Assembly: GCF_029223485.1 (NCBI RefSeq)
Contig: NZ_JARHTP010000010.1
Span: 186,001-250,000 of the forward strand
Direction of reading: 5' to 3'
From: Streptomyces coacervatus
GTDB taxonomy: Bacteria > Actinomycetota > Actinomycetes > Streptomycetales > Streptomycetaceae
Length of the DNA stretch: 64,000 nucleotides
In this document: positions 32,002-40,085 of the stretch, piece after piece
Numbering within the stretch: position 1 is the stretch's first letter
Layout: every line of letters begins with the position of its first letter
Made by a program: the position numbers and the translations under genes
The notes under the pieces: model-generated
Told to the model about the DNA's origin: nothing
Databases searched by the model: none
What the model saw: the letters and a program-made list of their open reading frames with translations, nothing else

Positions 32002-33734
32002 CAGGCAGCCTCCGCTTCCGTCAGCTGGGAGAGCACGATCTCCCGATAGGTCTCGTTGTCCGCCATCAGCTCGTGATGGCGGCCGGTCCCGACGACCCGT
32101 CCCTCGTCGAGTACGACGATCCGGTCCGCGTCGCGGATGGTCGCCACCCGCTGGGCGACGATCACGACGGTCGCCTCGGCGGTCTCCTCGGCCAGCGCCG
32201 CACGCAGCGCCGCGTCGGTCGCGTAGTCGAGGGCGGAGAAGGAGTCGTCGAAGAGGTAGATCTCCGGGCGCTGCACCAGCGTCCGCGCGATCGCGAGCCG
32301 CTGCCGCTGACCACCGGAGACGTTCGTACCGCCCTGCGCGATGGGGGAGTCGAGGCCGTTCTCCAGCCGCTCGACGAAGTCCTTGGCCTGCGCCACCTCC
32401 AGCGCGTGCCACAACTCCTCGTCCGTGGCGTCCGGATTGCCGTAGCGCAGATTGGTCGCCACCGTCCCCGCGAACAGGTACGGCTTCTGCGGCACCAGCC
32501 CGACCGTCCTGGCGAGCAGCTTCGGTTCGAGGGTCGCGACGTCCGTCCCGTCGACGAGGACCTCGCCGTCGGTCGCGTCGAACAGGCGCGGAACCAGCCC
32601 GAGCAGCGTGGACTTGCCACTGCCGGTCGAGCCGATGACAGCGGTCACCTCACCGGGCCGCGCCACCACGTCGATGGCCTTGAGCACCGGCTCCTCGGCG
32701 CCCGGATAGCGGAACCCGGCCCCCCGGATCTCCAGATGCCCGTGCCGCCGCAGTTCCGTGACGGGCGCCACCGGCGGAACGACACTCGACGAGGTCCCGA
32801 GGACCTCCTCGATCCGCTCGGCGCACACCTCCGCGCGCGGCACCATCATGAACATGAAGGTGGCCATCATCACGGACATGACGATCTGCATCAGATAGGC
32901 GAGGAACGCGGTCAGGTCGCCGATCGCCATGCCGCCGCTGTCGATGCGGTGCGCGCCGAACCACACCACCGCGATCGACGACAGGTTCACCGTGGTCATG
33001 ACCACCGGGAACATCAGGGCGAGCAGGTTGCCGGTCTTCAGCTGCATCTCGGTGAGGTCGGCGTTGGCCTTGCGGAAACGGTCCTTCTCGTACTCGTCCC
33101 GCACGAAGGCCCGAATCACACGGTTACCGGTGATCTGCTCCCGCAGCACCCGGTTCACCGTGTCCAGCCGCACCTGCATGGCCCGGAACAGCGGCCGCAG
33201 CCGCCGCACGATCAGCGTCACGCAGATACCCAGCGTCGGCACCACGGCGACCAGCACCCCGGACAGCGGTACGTCGAGGCCGAGCGCCAGCACGATGCCG
33301 CCCACGCACATGATGGGTGCCGACACCATCAGCGTGAACGTCATCAGGGCCAGCATCTGGACCTGCTGTACGTCGTTGGTCGTACGCGTGATCAGCGAGG
33401 GCGCCCCGAACTGCCCGAGCTCCCGCGCCGAGAAGGACTGCACCCGGTCGAACACGGACGCCCGCAGGTCCCGGCCGAGCGCGGAGGCGGTCCGGGCGCC
33501 GTAGTACACGGCACCGATGTTGCAGACGACCTGCACCAGCGAGATGCCGATCATCAGGGCGCCGAAGGAGAGGATGTAGCCGGTATCACCCTTCACGACG
33601 CCGTTGTCGATGATGTGCGCGTTCAGCGTGGGCAGGTAGAGGGTGGCGCAGGTCTGCAGGAACTGCAGCAGCACCAGCAGGGCTATGGGTTTCTTGTAGG
33701 GCCTGAGGTAGGTCCGCAGAAGTCGTATGAGCAC
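32001..33734 (-). CDS. ABC exporter half-transporter A (permease-ATPase fusion)
   Basis: 577 residues from GTG 33734 (GAGAG upstream; product begins LIRLLRTYLRPYKKPIA); the frame extends to another GTG at 33797, giving 598 residues. Six membrane helices (about 1-300) with NAHIIDNGVVKGD after TM1, then Walker A GSTGSGKSTLLGLV, Q-loop LVPQKPYLFAGTV, signature NVSGGQRQRLAIA, Walker B IYLFDDSFSALD and H-loop VIVAQRVATI. The Walker B region has Asp in place of the catalytic Glu (FDDSFSALD), so this half probably carries the degenerate ATPase site of an asymmetric heterodimer. Partner of the downstream gene. Confidence 0.94.
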   Translation of the reverse strand: MLIRLLRTYLRPYKKPIALLVLLQFLQTCATLYLPTLNAHIIDNGVVKGDTGYILSFGALMIGISLVQVVCNIGAVYYGARTASALGRDLRASVFDRVQSFSARELGQFGAPSLITRTTNDVQQVQMLALMTFTLMVSAPIMCVGGIVLALGLDVPLSGVLVAVVPTLGICVTLIVRRLRPLFRAMQVRLDTVNRVLREQITGNRVIRAFVRDEYEKDRFRKANADLTEMQLKTGNLLALMFPVVMTTVNLSSIAVVWFGAHRIDSGGMAIGDLTAFLAYLMQIVMSVMMATFMFMMVPRAEVCAERIEEVLGTSSSVVPPVAPVTELRRHGHLEIRGAGFRYPGAEEPVLKAIDVVARPGEVTAVIGSTGSGKSTLLGLVPRLFDATDGEVLVDGTDVATLEPKLLARTVGLVPQKPYLFAGTVATNLRYGNPDATDEELWHALEVAQAKDFVERLENGLDSPIAQGGTNVSGGQRQRLAIARTLVQRPEIYLFDDSFSALDYATDAALRAALAEETAEATVVIVAQRVATIRDADRIVVLDEGRVVGTGRHHELMADNETYREIVLSQLTEAEAA

Positions 33735-33907
33735 GCTACGTCTCTCGGAGTCGGCGGCGGGGCGGGCTTGATGCCCCAGGCTCCTATCGTCGGACACTCC
33801 ACCCGTGTTACCTCAACCGATTAAGCCGACAGCAGTGCGCTTTATTCGGGTTCGCCTCGCGATGTCCGCGCCGGTCACCCCTGCTGACCTGCTTTTCTGC
33901 TGGGGGT

Positions 33908-33925
33908 CCGGGGGTTATCCCCCGG
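33908..33925 (-). terminator. Terminator hairpin after the FGGY kinase gene
   Basis: CCGGGGG-TTAT-CCCCCGG, perfect 7-bp stem, 17 nt beyond the stop at 33943 in the leftward direction. Confidence 0.6.
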
Positions 33926-33942
33926 AATGATGCAGTACCGCC

Positions 33943-35385
33943 TTACGGGCGGAACGCGCCCGGATGTGTCTGCTCCCGCACCGAAACGAACTGCTGCCGC
34001 ACCGCCTGCCCCACCGCCAGCTCGTCGCCGGGCTCCAGCACCTGCCCGGTCGCCCCCTGCCAGGCCGGCGGGTTGCGCGGGTCGAGGGTGCCCTGCGAGA
34101 CGCCGAGCGCCCAGGCGGCCTGCCGGGCGGCACCGATCGCCGCGTAGTCCGCGGGCTGCGGTACGACGACCTGCGCCCCGAAGAGCATCGGTGCCGCCGC
34201 CTGCACGGCGGGCAGCTCGGCGGCCGCCCCCAGCAGGAAGATCCGCCGCACCTCGACACCCCGGCCGCGCAGCACGTCCAGCGCGTCCGCGAGCCCGCAC
34301 AGCATGCCCTCGAACGCCGCCCGCGCCAGATGCTCGGCCTTCATCGACTCCCGCCGTAGCCCGGCCAGCGACCCCGCCGTGTGCGGCAGACTCGGCGTCC
34401 GCTCACCCTCCAGATAAGGCAGGAGTACGAGCCCGTGGGCGCCCGGAGTCGACTTCATCGCCAGCTCGGACAGACTCTCCAGATCGGGCTGCCCGAGCAG
34501 CTCGGCGGTCCCGCGCAGGGTCCGTACGGCGTTCAGCGTGGTGACGACCGGCAGGTGCATGCCCGTCGCGTCGGCCAGCGACGTGATCATCCCGGTGCTG
34601 TCGACCAGAGCCTCGGGGTGTACGGCCATCACGGACCCGGAGGCGCCGAGCGACACCACCGCATCACCGAGCCCGATGCCGAGCCCGAAGGCGGCGGCCA
34701 TGGTCTCCCCGGTCCCGGCCGAGATCAGCAGCCCCTCGGGGGTCGTACCGGCAGCCTCCGCCGGCCCGATCACATCGGGCAGCATCGCCTGGTGACCGAG
34801 CGCCAGCTCGACCAGATCGGACCGGTAGTTGCCGGTCGCCGCCGACCAGTACCCGGTGCCGGAGGCGCCGCCCCGGTCGGTGGTCCTTCTGACCGGCCGC
34901 CCCAGCAACTGCCACACCAGCCAGTCGTGTGCCTGCATCAGGATCGCGGTGCGCAGGGCGGCATCGGGTTCGTTCTTGGCCAGCCACCGCAGCTTGGTCA
35001 CCGGCTGCGCGGCCTGCGGCACACACCCCACCGCCTGCGCCCACGCCTCACGCCCGCCGAGCGCGTCGATCAGATCGGCCGCCGCGACCTGCGCACGCTT
35101 GTCGCCGCCGACCATCGCCGGGCGCACGGTGCCGCCCTGCGCGTCCAGCGGCACCACCGCGTTCTGCTGCGCCGACACGCCGATGGCCTGCACGCCTTCG
35201 AGGAGTCCGCCGCCGGCCGCCTCACCGAGAGACAGCAGCCAGGCCTGCGGGTCGACGTCGGCGGGCCGATCGCCGTCCACCGGATGCGGGGCATACCCCT
35301 GCCTGAGCACGGCACCCGTGTCCGTGTCGCAGACGACGATGCGAGTGAAATCGGGCGCACTGTCCAACCCGGCGACTATCCCCAT
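33943..35385 (-). CDS. FGGY-family carbohydrate kinase (xylulokinase-like)
   Basis: 480 residues from ATG 35385; a TTG two codons upstream is a weaker alternative. FGGY features: GIVAGLDSAPDFTRIVVCD (phosphate-binding strand with the first Asp), GVSAQQNAVVPLD, TDRGGASGTGYW, ISAGTGETMAAAFGLG and the adenosine-binding GLADALDVLRGRGVEVRRIFLLGAAAELPAVQAAAP. It phosphorylates a sugar or polyol in the cytosol; xylulose is the common annotation. The usual GlyGly of the C-terminal LLGGGA motif is LLGAAA here. No sugar transporter or isomerase gene is adjacent. Confidence 0.88.
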   Translation of the reverse strand: MGIVAGLDSAPDFTRIVVCDTDTGAVLRQGYAPHPVDGDRPADVDPQAWLLSLGEAAGGGLLEGVQAIGVSAQQNAVVPLDAQGGTVRPAMVGGDKRAQVAAADLIDALGGREAWAQAVGCVPQAAQPVTKLRWLAKNEPDAALRTAILMQAHDWLVWQLLGRPVRRTTDRGGASGTGYWSAATGNYRSDLVELALGHQAMLPDVIGPAEAAGTTPEGLLISAGTGETMAAAFGLGIGLGDAVVSLGASGSVMAVHPEALVDSTGMITSLADATGMHLPVVTTLNAVRTLRGTAELLGQPDLESLSELAMKSTPGAHGLVLLPYLEGERTPSLPHTAGSLAGLRRESMKAEHLARAAFEGMLCGLADALDVLRGRGVEVRRIFLLGAAAELPAVQAAAPMLFGAQVVVPQPADYAAIGAARQAAWALGVSQGTLDPRNPPAWQGATGQVLEPGDELAVGQAVRQQFVSVREQTHPGAFRP

Positions 35386-35426
35386 GGCCAAAATTCTGCC
35401 GTACCGCGGCGCTTGCTCGCGTACCG

Positions 35427-35732
35427 CTACGTGTTGCTCGTGCCCCAGTCGTCCTCCGCTGCGCCGTTCGTGTTGCGCTCGCGCAGGGACCGGACCCGCT
35501 GGGCCACCGAGTCGGGGACATGGTCGCCGACCTTGTCGCTCACCGCGTGGTACGCCTTGCCCGCGAACTGGCGGCCCTGCTGGGCGGCCGACTCCGCGGT
35601 GTTGCGGACCGCGGGGTTCTGCGCGACCTGACGTGCGGACTTCTTCAGCTGCTCGTAGCGCTCGCGACCGGCACGCGTGCCCAGTACGTAACCCAGTGCC
35701 AGCCCGACGACGAACGTCAGCTTGTAGCGCAT
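35427..35732 (-). CDS. Small YtxH-like membrane protein
   Basis: 101 residues. N-terminal hydrophobic helix with Gly-x3-Gly pattern (YKLTFVVGLALGYVLGTRAGR), the hallmark GTRAGRERYEQLK after it, then a long amphipathic helix region (about 30-85) and an acidic tail. YtxH-domain proteins are membrane-attached and often stress-associated; the function here is unknown. Divergent from the tRNA-Asn pair. Confidence 0.85.
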   Translation of the reverse strand: MRYKLTFVVGLALGYVLGTRAGRERYEQLKKSARQVAQNPAVRNTAESAAQQGRQFAGKAYHAVSDKVGDHVPDSVAQRVRSLRERNTNGAAEDDWGTSNT

Positions 35733-35867
35733 GGCCGAGTCACCCTTCCGTCCGTGGGGAGTACCGATTGGCGGAGCACCCCCCTGCTTGCGCTAATGTA
35801 TGTGTCGCAGCGAGCGCCCGCCCCCTGGCGAATACCCAGGTAGGTACGTTCGATGCAAACGAGGCAT

Positions 35868-35940
35868 TCCTCCGTAGCTCAATTGGCAGAGCAGCCGGCT
35901 GTTAACCGGCAGGTTACTGGTTCGAGTCCAGTCGGGGGAG
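35868..35940 (+). tRNA. tRNA-Asn (GTT), copy 1
   Basis: 73 nt. Acceptor arms TCCTCCG and CGGGGGA with discriminator G, D-arm TAGCTCAATTGGCAGAGCA, anticodon loop CTGTTAA in the stem CCGGC/GCCGG, and TTCGAGTCC T-loop. CCA is not encoded. Confidence 0.98.
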
Positions 35941-35945
35941 CTCGG

Positions 35946-36018
35946 TCCTCCGTAGCTCAATTGGCAGAGCAGCCGGCTGTTAACCGGCAGGTTACTGGTT
36001 CGAGTCCAGTCGGGGGAG
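35946..36018 (+). tRNA. tRNA-Asn (GTT), copy 2
   Basis: Identical base for base to the first copy and only 5 nt downstream (78-bp period), so the two form a tandem duplication on one transcript, ended by the hairpin at 36027. CCA is not encoded. Confidence 0.98.
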
Positions 36019-36026
36019 CACACGAA

Positions 36027-36050
36027 GAGGACCCCCTTGGGGTCCTTTTT
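36027..36050 (+). terminator. Intrinsic terminator of the tRNA-Asn transcript
   Basis: AGGACCCC and GGGGTCCT arms with a short loop, followed by a run of T: a textbook rho-independent terminator, 8 nt after the second tRNA-Asn. Confidence 0.9.
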
Positions 36051-36184
36051 CATGTCGGCGGGAACCGCGCAGGCGGCGGCGCAGTCTCCATGGGCGTGCG
36101 AAGTCGACCATCCGAAGCAGGAGATCGTATGAGCGGCTATGCTGCGGCAGACGGCGCGCACAAATGTGCGCGACACGCCGCTAT

Positions 36185-36261
36185 GGGGCGGTAGCTCAGC
36201 CGGTTAGAGCAGCGGACTCATAATCCGTCGGCCGTGGGTTCGAGTCCCACCCGCCCCACCA
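36185..36261 (+). tRNA. tRNA with CAT anticodon (elongator Met or Ile2), CCA encoded
   Basis: Acceptor arms GGGGCGG and CCGCCCC, discriminator A, then an encoded CCA at 36259-36261. D-arm GCTCAGCCGGTTAGAGC, anticodon stem-loop GCGGA-CTCATAA-TCCGT, T-arm with GGTTCGAGTCC. The A-U-free, Gly-rich acceptor and lack of a C1-A72 mismatch exclude initiator tRNA. Sequence alone does not settle Met against lysidine-modified Ile2. Confidence 0.95.
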
Positions 36262-36303
36262 CTCGCTACGCGGGCAGAACCGTTTCTACCTGCGGGAACG
36301 TCA

Positions 36304-36341
36304 GAGCGGGGGCTGTCACTCGGAGGTGGCGGCCCCCGCTC
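36304..36341 (+). terminator. Hairpin after the CAT tRNA
   Basis: Perfect 10-bp arms GAGCGGGGGC and GCCCCCGCTC with an 18-nt loop, 43 nt downstream of the tRNA. No T-run. Confidence 0.6.
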
Positions 36342-36680
36342 GGTCGTTCAGATCAGGATCCAGGGGACGCACAGGGGACGCGGCGATGGATGCCGTCGGG
36401 GGCGGAGCGGGGGTGCAGTTGCCCTCGGGGCCGCATGCCCGAGTTGCTGACGGCCTGTCATGCGGGGGCGGCCGGGCCGGGTGTGGCGGCGGTTGTGATC
36501 GCGGGTCGCTGGTCCAGGCTCGGCGGTATGTCGATCCGACGTCCCGTCAGCTTTGAACTGAACTCCGAGCTGAAGAAATAGGGGCGGGATTTTTGTTCTC
36601 CTGGCCCACATAAATGGGCGTCGGCGCTCGGAGTGTGTGATCGCGACGCCGTTCCCCGGGGCAGGAGGGAAGGTCCCGAA
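36342..36680. other. Gene-free stretch after the tRNA cluster
   Basis: No frame here has convincing codon bias or a ribosome binding site. A short direct repeat (CAGGGGACGC at about 36361 and 36372) and an AT-richer patch at about 36580-36615 are the only features. No integrase, att duplication of the tRNA end or IS end was seen. Confidence 0.5.
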
Positions 36681-37129
36681 ATGCGTCGGCTCTACAGTCC
36701 ATGGATACCGCAGGTTATCTATTTCTGGCGGGGACGGAGCATATGGTGTCGGACGCGGACGCCAGGGACGTCCGCGGGGCGCTGGGCGTCCTGGTCTGGG
36801 AGAACCTGTGGTCCGACCTGGACGACGGAACCGACGAGCGGCTGGCGGGGCCCGCAGGGGGCGGCTGCCTGGATCGGTCCGGGGGCGATCCCCTGCGACG
36901 GCATCGCGTTCGCTCCGGACGCCGGCGAGGTCTGCTGTCTGCCTCAGGACGGAGATATCCACCTGCTGAACAATATGACTGGGAATCCCACGGAAAGGAA
37001 GAACTCGCGGCCGTGCGGCTGCATATTCGGGAAGCGATGAGTTCCGTGGTTCCGGCCGCTCTGAAGAATCCGGAATTCTGTTGGTTCGATGCCCTCACGT
37101 CCAGTGTGGACCCTGAACATCACTTCTAA
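36681..37129 (+). pseudogene. Frameshifted SUKH-like (immunity-type) gene remnant
   Basis: Coding-like sequence switches frame twice. Frame 2 from 36701 reads MDTAGYLFLAGTEHMVSDAD and LGVLVWENLWSDLDDGTDER; frame 3 from about 36870 reads GPGAIPCDGIAFAPDAGEV then CCLPQDGDIHLLNN; frame 2 again from about 36975 reads YDWESHGKEELAAVRLHIRE, AMSSVVPAALKNPEFCWFDA and ends at TAA 37127. The middle phrase (GIAF-P-GEVxCLPxDGxIxLLN) resembles SUKH/SMI1-type immunity and regulatory domains. Two indels or sequencing errors are needed to explain it. GC is lower than in neighbours. No toxin gene is nearby. Confidence 0.4.
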
Positions 37130-37617
37130 CGGGGAGCGCGGTCGCGCAGTCCGTCGCGCAGCCGGCGCAGGTCGTCGGCGTGCCGGCCCAGGCCGTTGAG
37201 GCGCAGGCGGGCAGCCTCGGTACGGGGGTTGCGGTGGATCGTGAAGGCCAGGTTGAGGGACTCGCGCAGCATCCAGAGGTCGTAGGCCAGCAGTCGTGCC
37301 GCTTGGGCCTGGGCCTGGAGCAGGTCCGGGTCGGTGAGTTCGAGGTCCTGCAGTCGGGTGCGCAGGCGGTGCAGGGCGATGCTCTGCCGGCTGCACACAC
37401 GCGCCGCATTGCGGGGGACAGGACCCGGTTCGCCGCAGGCGGCCACCGCCGCGTCGGCCGGTGTCTGCGCGGCCACGGCCTCGTCCAGAACGGCGACCAG
37501 CGCAAGCAACTGGGCCGTGCGCGAAGGACGGACGGGCGCCGGGTGGTGGTGGAGGCGGGCGAGCGTTCGTACGGCACGGTGCCACCGGACGGTGCCCGGG
37601 GGTGTGCGTATGCGCAT
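37126..37617 (-). CDS. Hypothetical all-helical protein
   Basis: 163 residues, Arg/Ala/Leu-rich and predicted helical throughout, without a signal peptide or clear membrane segment. Recognisable phrases are WHRAVRTLARLHHHPAPVRP near the start, two Cys in the middle (AACGEP, ARVCSRQ) and LLAYDLWMLRESLNLAFTIHRN. No family recognised. The frame has normal G/C third positions on the minus strand; no clear ribosome binding site is seen, so the exact start (ATG 37617) is uncertain. It is convergent with the remnant on its left. Confidence 0.65.
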   Translation of the reverse strand: MRIRTPPGTVRWHRAVRTLARLHHHPAPVRPSRTAQLLALVAVLDEAVAAQTPADAAVAACGEPGPVPRNAARVCSRQSIALHRLRTRLQDLELTDPDLLQAQAQAARLLAYDLWMLRESLNLAFTIHRNPRTEAARLRLNGLGRHADDLRRLRDGLRDRAPR

Positions 37618-37769
37618 GGCCCCAGTGTGCGCCGTGAATGTCGGCGGTCGTAGGGGGCGGCCGTCCGGAGGCGGCGGGCGGTGTCACGTCGTTGAACGGT
37701 CCAGGTGTTACGCAGAGCGAGAAATGAGCCCTGGGAGGACGATGAGACAAGGACAGAAGGAGGCGGGCC

Positions 37770-38645
37770 ATGGCCAACGACCGATCTGTGACGGCGACGA
37801 GGACTCCTCCCTCCCTCACCTTCGGCAAGACCGAACGGGAGGACCATCCCTGGGAGATACAGCTCGTCAAGCACCCTGAACGCACCGAGTCCGCGCAGTT
37901 CCGCGCCGCGAAGGAGGCTGTGAACAAGATCCTTCAGGAGCTGGGGAGGACCGACCGGCCGTACGGGCCGGGTCCCTACGAGATGCACCACGGTGGCAGT
38001 CTCTGGGTGAAGACGGACGGCGGCTGGCGGATGTACCGGGCCCGGGTCGGCATCGAGTGGAGCATGCAGTTCTGCGCCGACCCCGCGAAGGTCGACCGGC
38101 TGCGGCAGGAGGCCGCCGACCTCGTCGCCGCCTTCCCCGAGACGCTCCCCGCGCTGGATGCCCTCGGCTACAAGCGGGCCCGCAAGCTGCTGGACACCCC
38201 GATCACGGACGCCGACGGCGTCGCGGCCTGGACCGACTCGCTGTTCAACGCGTGCGTGCCGCTGACCCGCGGGAACCACCAGGGGATCCTGCCCAAGGCG
38301 GCCGGCGAGCACCACTACCCCTGGCCGATCAAGGGCGCCGACTACATCCGGTACGACGACTTCAACCTGTGGGTGACCCTGCCCGACGGCACCCACGCCG
38401 GCGTCGCCCCGGTGGCCGCCCGCGGCTCCGGTGACGGACGCCTGCGTATCGTCCACGCCCGGCACGGCACACCGGCCGGAGACGTCCTGGCCAAGGCGCA
38501 GCGGCGCAAGGTGATGGCCGTACTCCCGCCGGACAGCCCCATGGCGCTGGAGGCGTTCCAGCAGCAGATAGCGCCCGGGGCGCGCACCGCGTCGAGCCGG
38601 CCGCGGTCCCGTGTCACGCGCGGCGGCACCCGGCGGGCCGGTTAG
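37770..38645 (+). CDS. Hypothetical protein (resembles DUF6424 proteins)
   Basis: 291 residues, ATG with GGAGGCGGG upstream. No signal peptide. Conserved-looking blocks: EREDHPWEIQLVKHPERTES, GPYEMHHGGSLWVKTDGGWR, GIEWSMQFCADPAKVDRLR, LLDTPITDADGVAAWTDS, FNACVPLTRGNHQGILPK and YIRYDDFNLWVTLPDG. From memory this is the pattern of the actinobacterial DUF6424 group; that name needs a profile search. The basic Ser/Arg-rich tail (RTASSRPRSRVTRGG) is probably disordered. Followed within 13 bp by the DUF2235 hydrolase, so the two are likely co-transcribed. Confidence 0.75.
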   Translation: MANDRSVTATRTPPSLTFGKTEREDHPWEIQLVKHPERTESAQFRAAKEAVNKILQELGRTDRPYGPGPYEMHHGGSLWVKTDGGWRMYRARVGIEWSMQFCADPAKVDRLRQEAADLVAAFPETLPALDALGYKRARKLLDTPITDADGVAAWTDSLFNACVPLTRGNHQGILPKAAGEHHYPWPIKGADYIRYDDFNLWVTLPDGTHAGVAPVAARGSGDGRLRIVHARHGTPAGDVLAKAQRRKVMAVLPPDSPMALEAFQQQIAPGARTASSRPRSRVTRGGTRRAG

Positions 38646-38658
38646 GCGGGCCGTGGTC

Positions 38659-39774
38659 ATGCCGCGCAGGATCGTCGTCTGCCTGGACGGCACGGGCAAC
38701 CAGGTCGGCGCCCGCAACCCCACCAACGTGGTCAGGCTCTACGAGATGCTGGAGACCGGCGACCCGTCGAGGCAGCTGCTCTACTACGACCCCGGGGTCG
38801 GCACCATGTCGTCGGCCAGTGCGCGCGGGCCGCTGGGCCGGGGGCTCTCCCGGCTCGGCGGCCTCGCGTTCGGGACGGGGCTGAGGACCAACCTCGCCGA
38901 GGCGTACACGTACCTCATGCAGCACTGGCAGCCGGGGGACGCGGTGTACGTCTTCGGGTTCAGCCGCGGCGCCTACACGGCCCGCGCGCTGGTCGGGATG
39001 CTCAACAAGCCGGGGCTGATGCGGCCGGGTGCGGAGAACCTCGTGGCGTACGCCGTGTCGAAGTACGCCTTCAACCAGGACATCGACAAGAGCGAGGAGG
39101 AAGTCGCTCGCTTCTCGCACGCCTTCTGTGTGCGCACCGAGGACGAGCCGCTGTGGGCGCAGGTGAAGCGCAACGACCCCCGGCAGGTCTCGCACCACGC
39201 CCTCCCGGTCGCCTACCTGGGCGTCTGGGACACCGTGAAGGCGGCCGGCCTCCTGCGCCCGGGCGCGCTGCGCTGGCCGTACACCCACTCGCTGCCCAAT
39301 GCCGCGCGCATCCGGCACGCCGTGTCCCTCGACGAGACGCGGCGCCCCTACCGCGAGTTCCTCGTCAGGCCGCGCACCCCCGGTCCCGACACGGACACGA
39401 GCACGGCGGAGGAGGTGTGGTTCGCCGGGGTGCACTGCGATGTCGGAGGGACCTTCGACCACGCCCCGGACGCACCCCTGCTCTCCACGATCACCCTCAA
39501 GTGGATCACCGACGGCGTCTGCGACGACCTGGATTTCCGCCCGGGTGCCTATGCCGCGGAGACTGCGGTGACCGAGGCCTTCGCGGACGCCCCCGTCCAC
39601 CACAACGGCCCGCTGTGGATCCTCGTGGGCAGGCGTACGCGCCCCGTACCTCCCCAGGCGGTACTCCACTGGAGCGTCCGGCTGCGCAGGGAACGGGACC
39701 CCGGCTACCGGCCGGACCTGGCCGGACGCGACCGCTGGGCGGATCCCGACTGGTTCAAACCGGCCCGGGACTGA
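38659..39774 (+). CDS. DUF2235 alpha/beta-hydrolase (Tle1-like)
   Basis: 371 residues from ATG 38659, 8 nt after AGGCGGG; a GTG two codons earlier is possible. DUF2235 signature: RIVVCLDGTGNQVGARNPTNV at the N-terminus, YYDPGVGT, the nucleophile elbow GFSRGAYTARALVGM (GxSxG), VAYLGVWDTVKA, and a late His region AGVHCDVGGTFDHAPDAPLL. In proteobacteria such domains include type VI phospholipase effectors; in actinomycetes they are mostly uncharacterised cytosolic hydrolases. No secretion signal and no type VI genes here, so a housekeeping or lipid-active esterase role is more likely. Confidence 0.85.
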   Translation: MPRRIVVCLDGTGNQVGARNPTNVVRLYEMLETGDPSRQLLYYDPGVGTMSSASARGPLGRGLSRLGGLAFGTGLRTNLAEAYTYLMQHWQPGDAVYVFGFSRGAYTARALVGMLNKPGLMRPGAENLVAYAVSKYAFNQDIDKSEEEVARFSHAFCVRTEDEPLWAQVKRNDPRQVSHHALPVAYLGVWDTVKAAGLLRPGALRWPYTHSLPNAARIRHAVSLDETRRPYREFLVRPRTPGPDTDTSTAEEVWFAGVHCDVGGTFDHAPDAPLLSTITLKWITDGVCDDLDFRPGAYAAETAVTEAFADAPVHHNGPLWILVGRRTRPVPPQAVLHWSVRLRRERDPGYRPDLAGRDRWADPDWFKPARD

Positions 39775-39841
39775 CGGACTCGGGGGTTTCTCGAGGGTGT
39801 CCTCCTTCCCGGGGAGTAGCGAGTCCTGCCCGGAGTCGTCT

Positions 39842-39868
39842 CACGGAGGCATGACATATGCCTCCGTG
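39842..39868 (+). terminator. Perfect 11-bp hairpin after the DUF2235 gene
   Basis: CACGGAGGCAT and ATGCCTCCGTG flank GACAT. No T-run. It is 68 nt after the stop and may be a terminator, or an operator for the small ORF and two-component genes that follow. Confidence 0.55.
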
Positions 39869-39938
39869 GGAACGATGTGCCCAAGTGGCGCGCGGACCAG
39901 GCTGGTTCACGTCAGCCAGCCGGTCCGAGGAGGGCGTC

Positions 39939-40040
39939 ATGAACCGTCAGATCCGCGTCCGTGTAAGCCGCCGGCCCGCCACGCCCCGCGACACCACCAT
40001 CGACCGCAGGACGCCCTCGGGACGGATCCTGCCGTACTGA
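39939..40040 (+). CDS. Possible 33-residue basic small protein
   Basis: ATG 39939 with a strong GAGGAGGG site 5 nt upstream. The product MNRQIRVRVSRRPATPRDTT continues to GRILPY; it is very basic (eight Arg). No signal peptide. It ends 45 bp before the response-regulator gene on the same strand. The strong ribosome binding site is the main support; there is no homologue I recognise. Confidence 0.45.
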   Translation: MNRQIRVRVSRRPATPRDTTIDRRTPSGRILPY

Positions 40041-40085
40041 TGCCGTACCAGGACTGCGCTCCGGCACCGTCGTAGCGTTGAAGGT

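Noticed and set aside
36185..37129. Integrated mobile element at the CAT tRNA
   Set aside because: No integrase gene and no second copy of the tRNA 3' end were found nearby.
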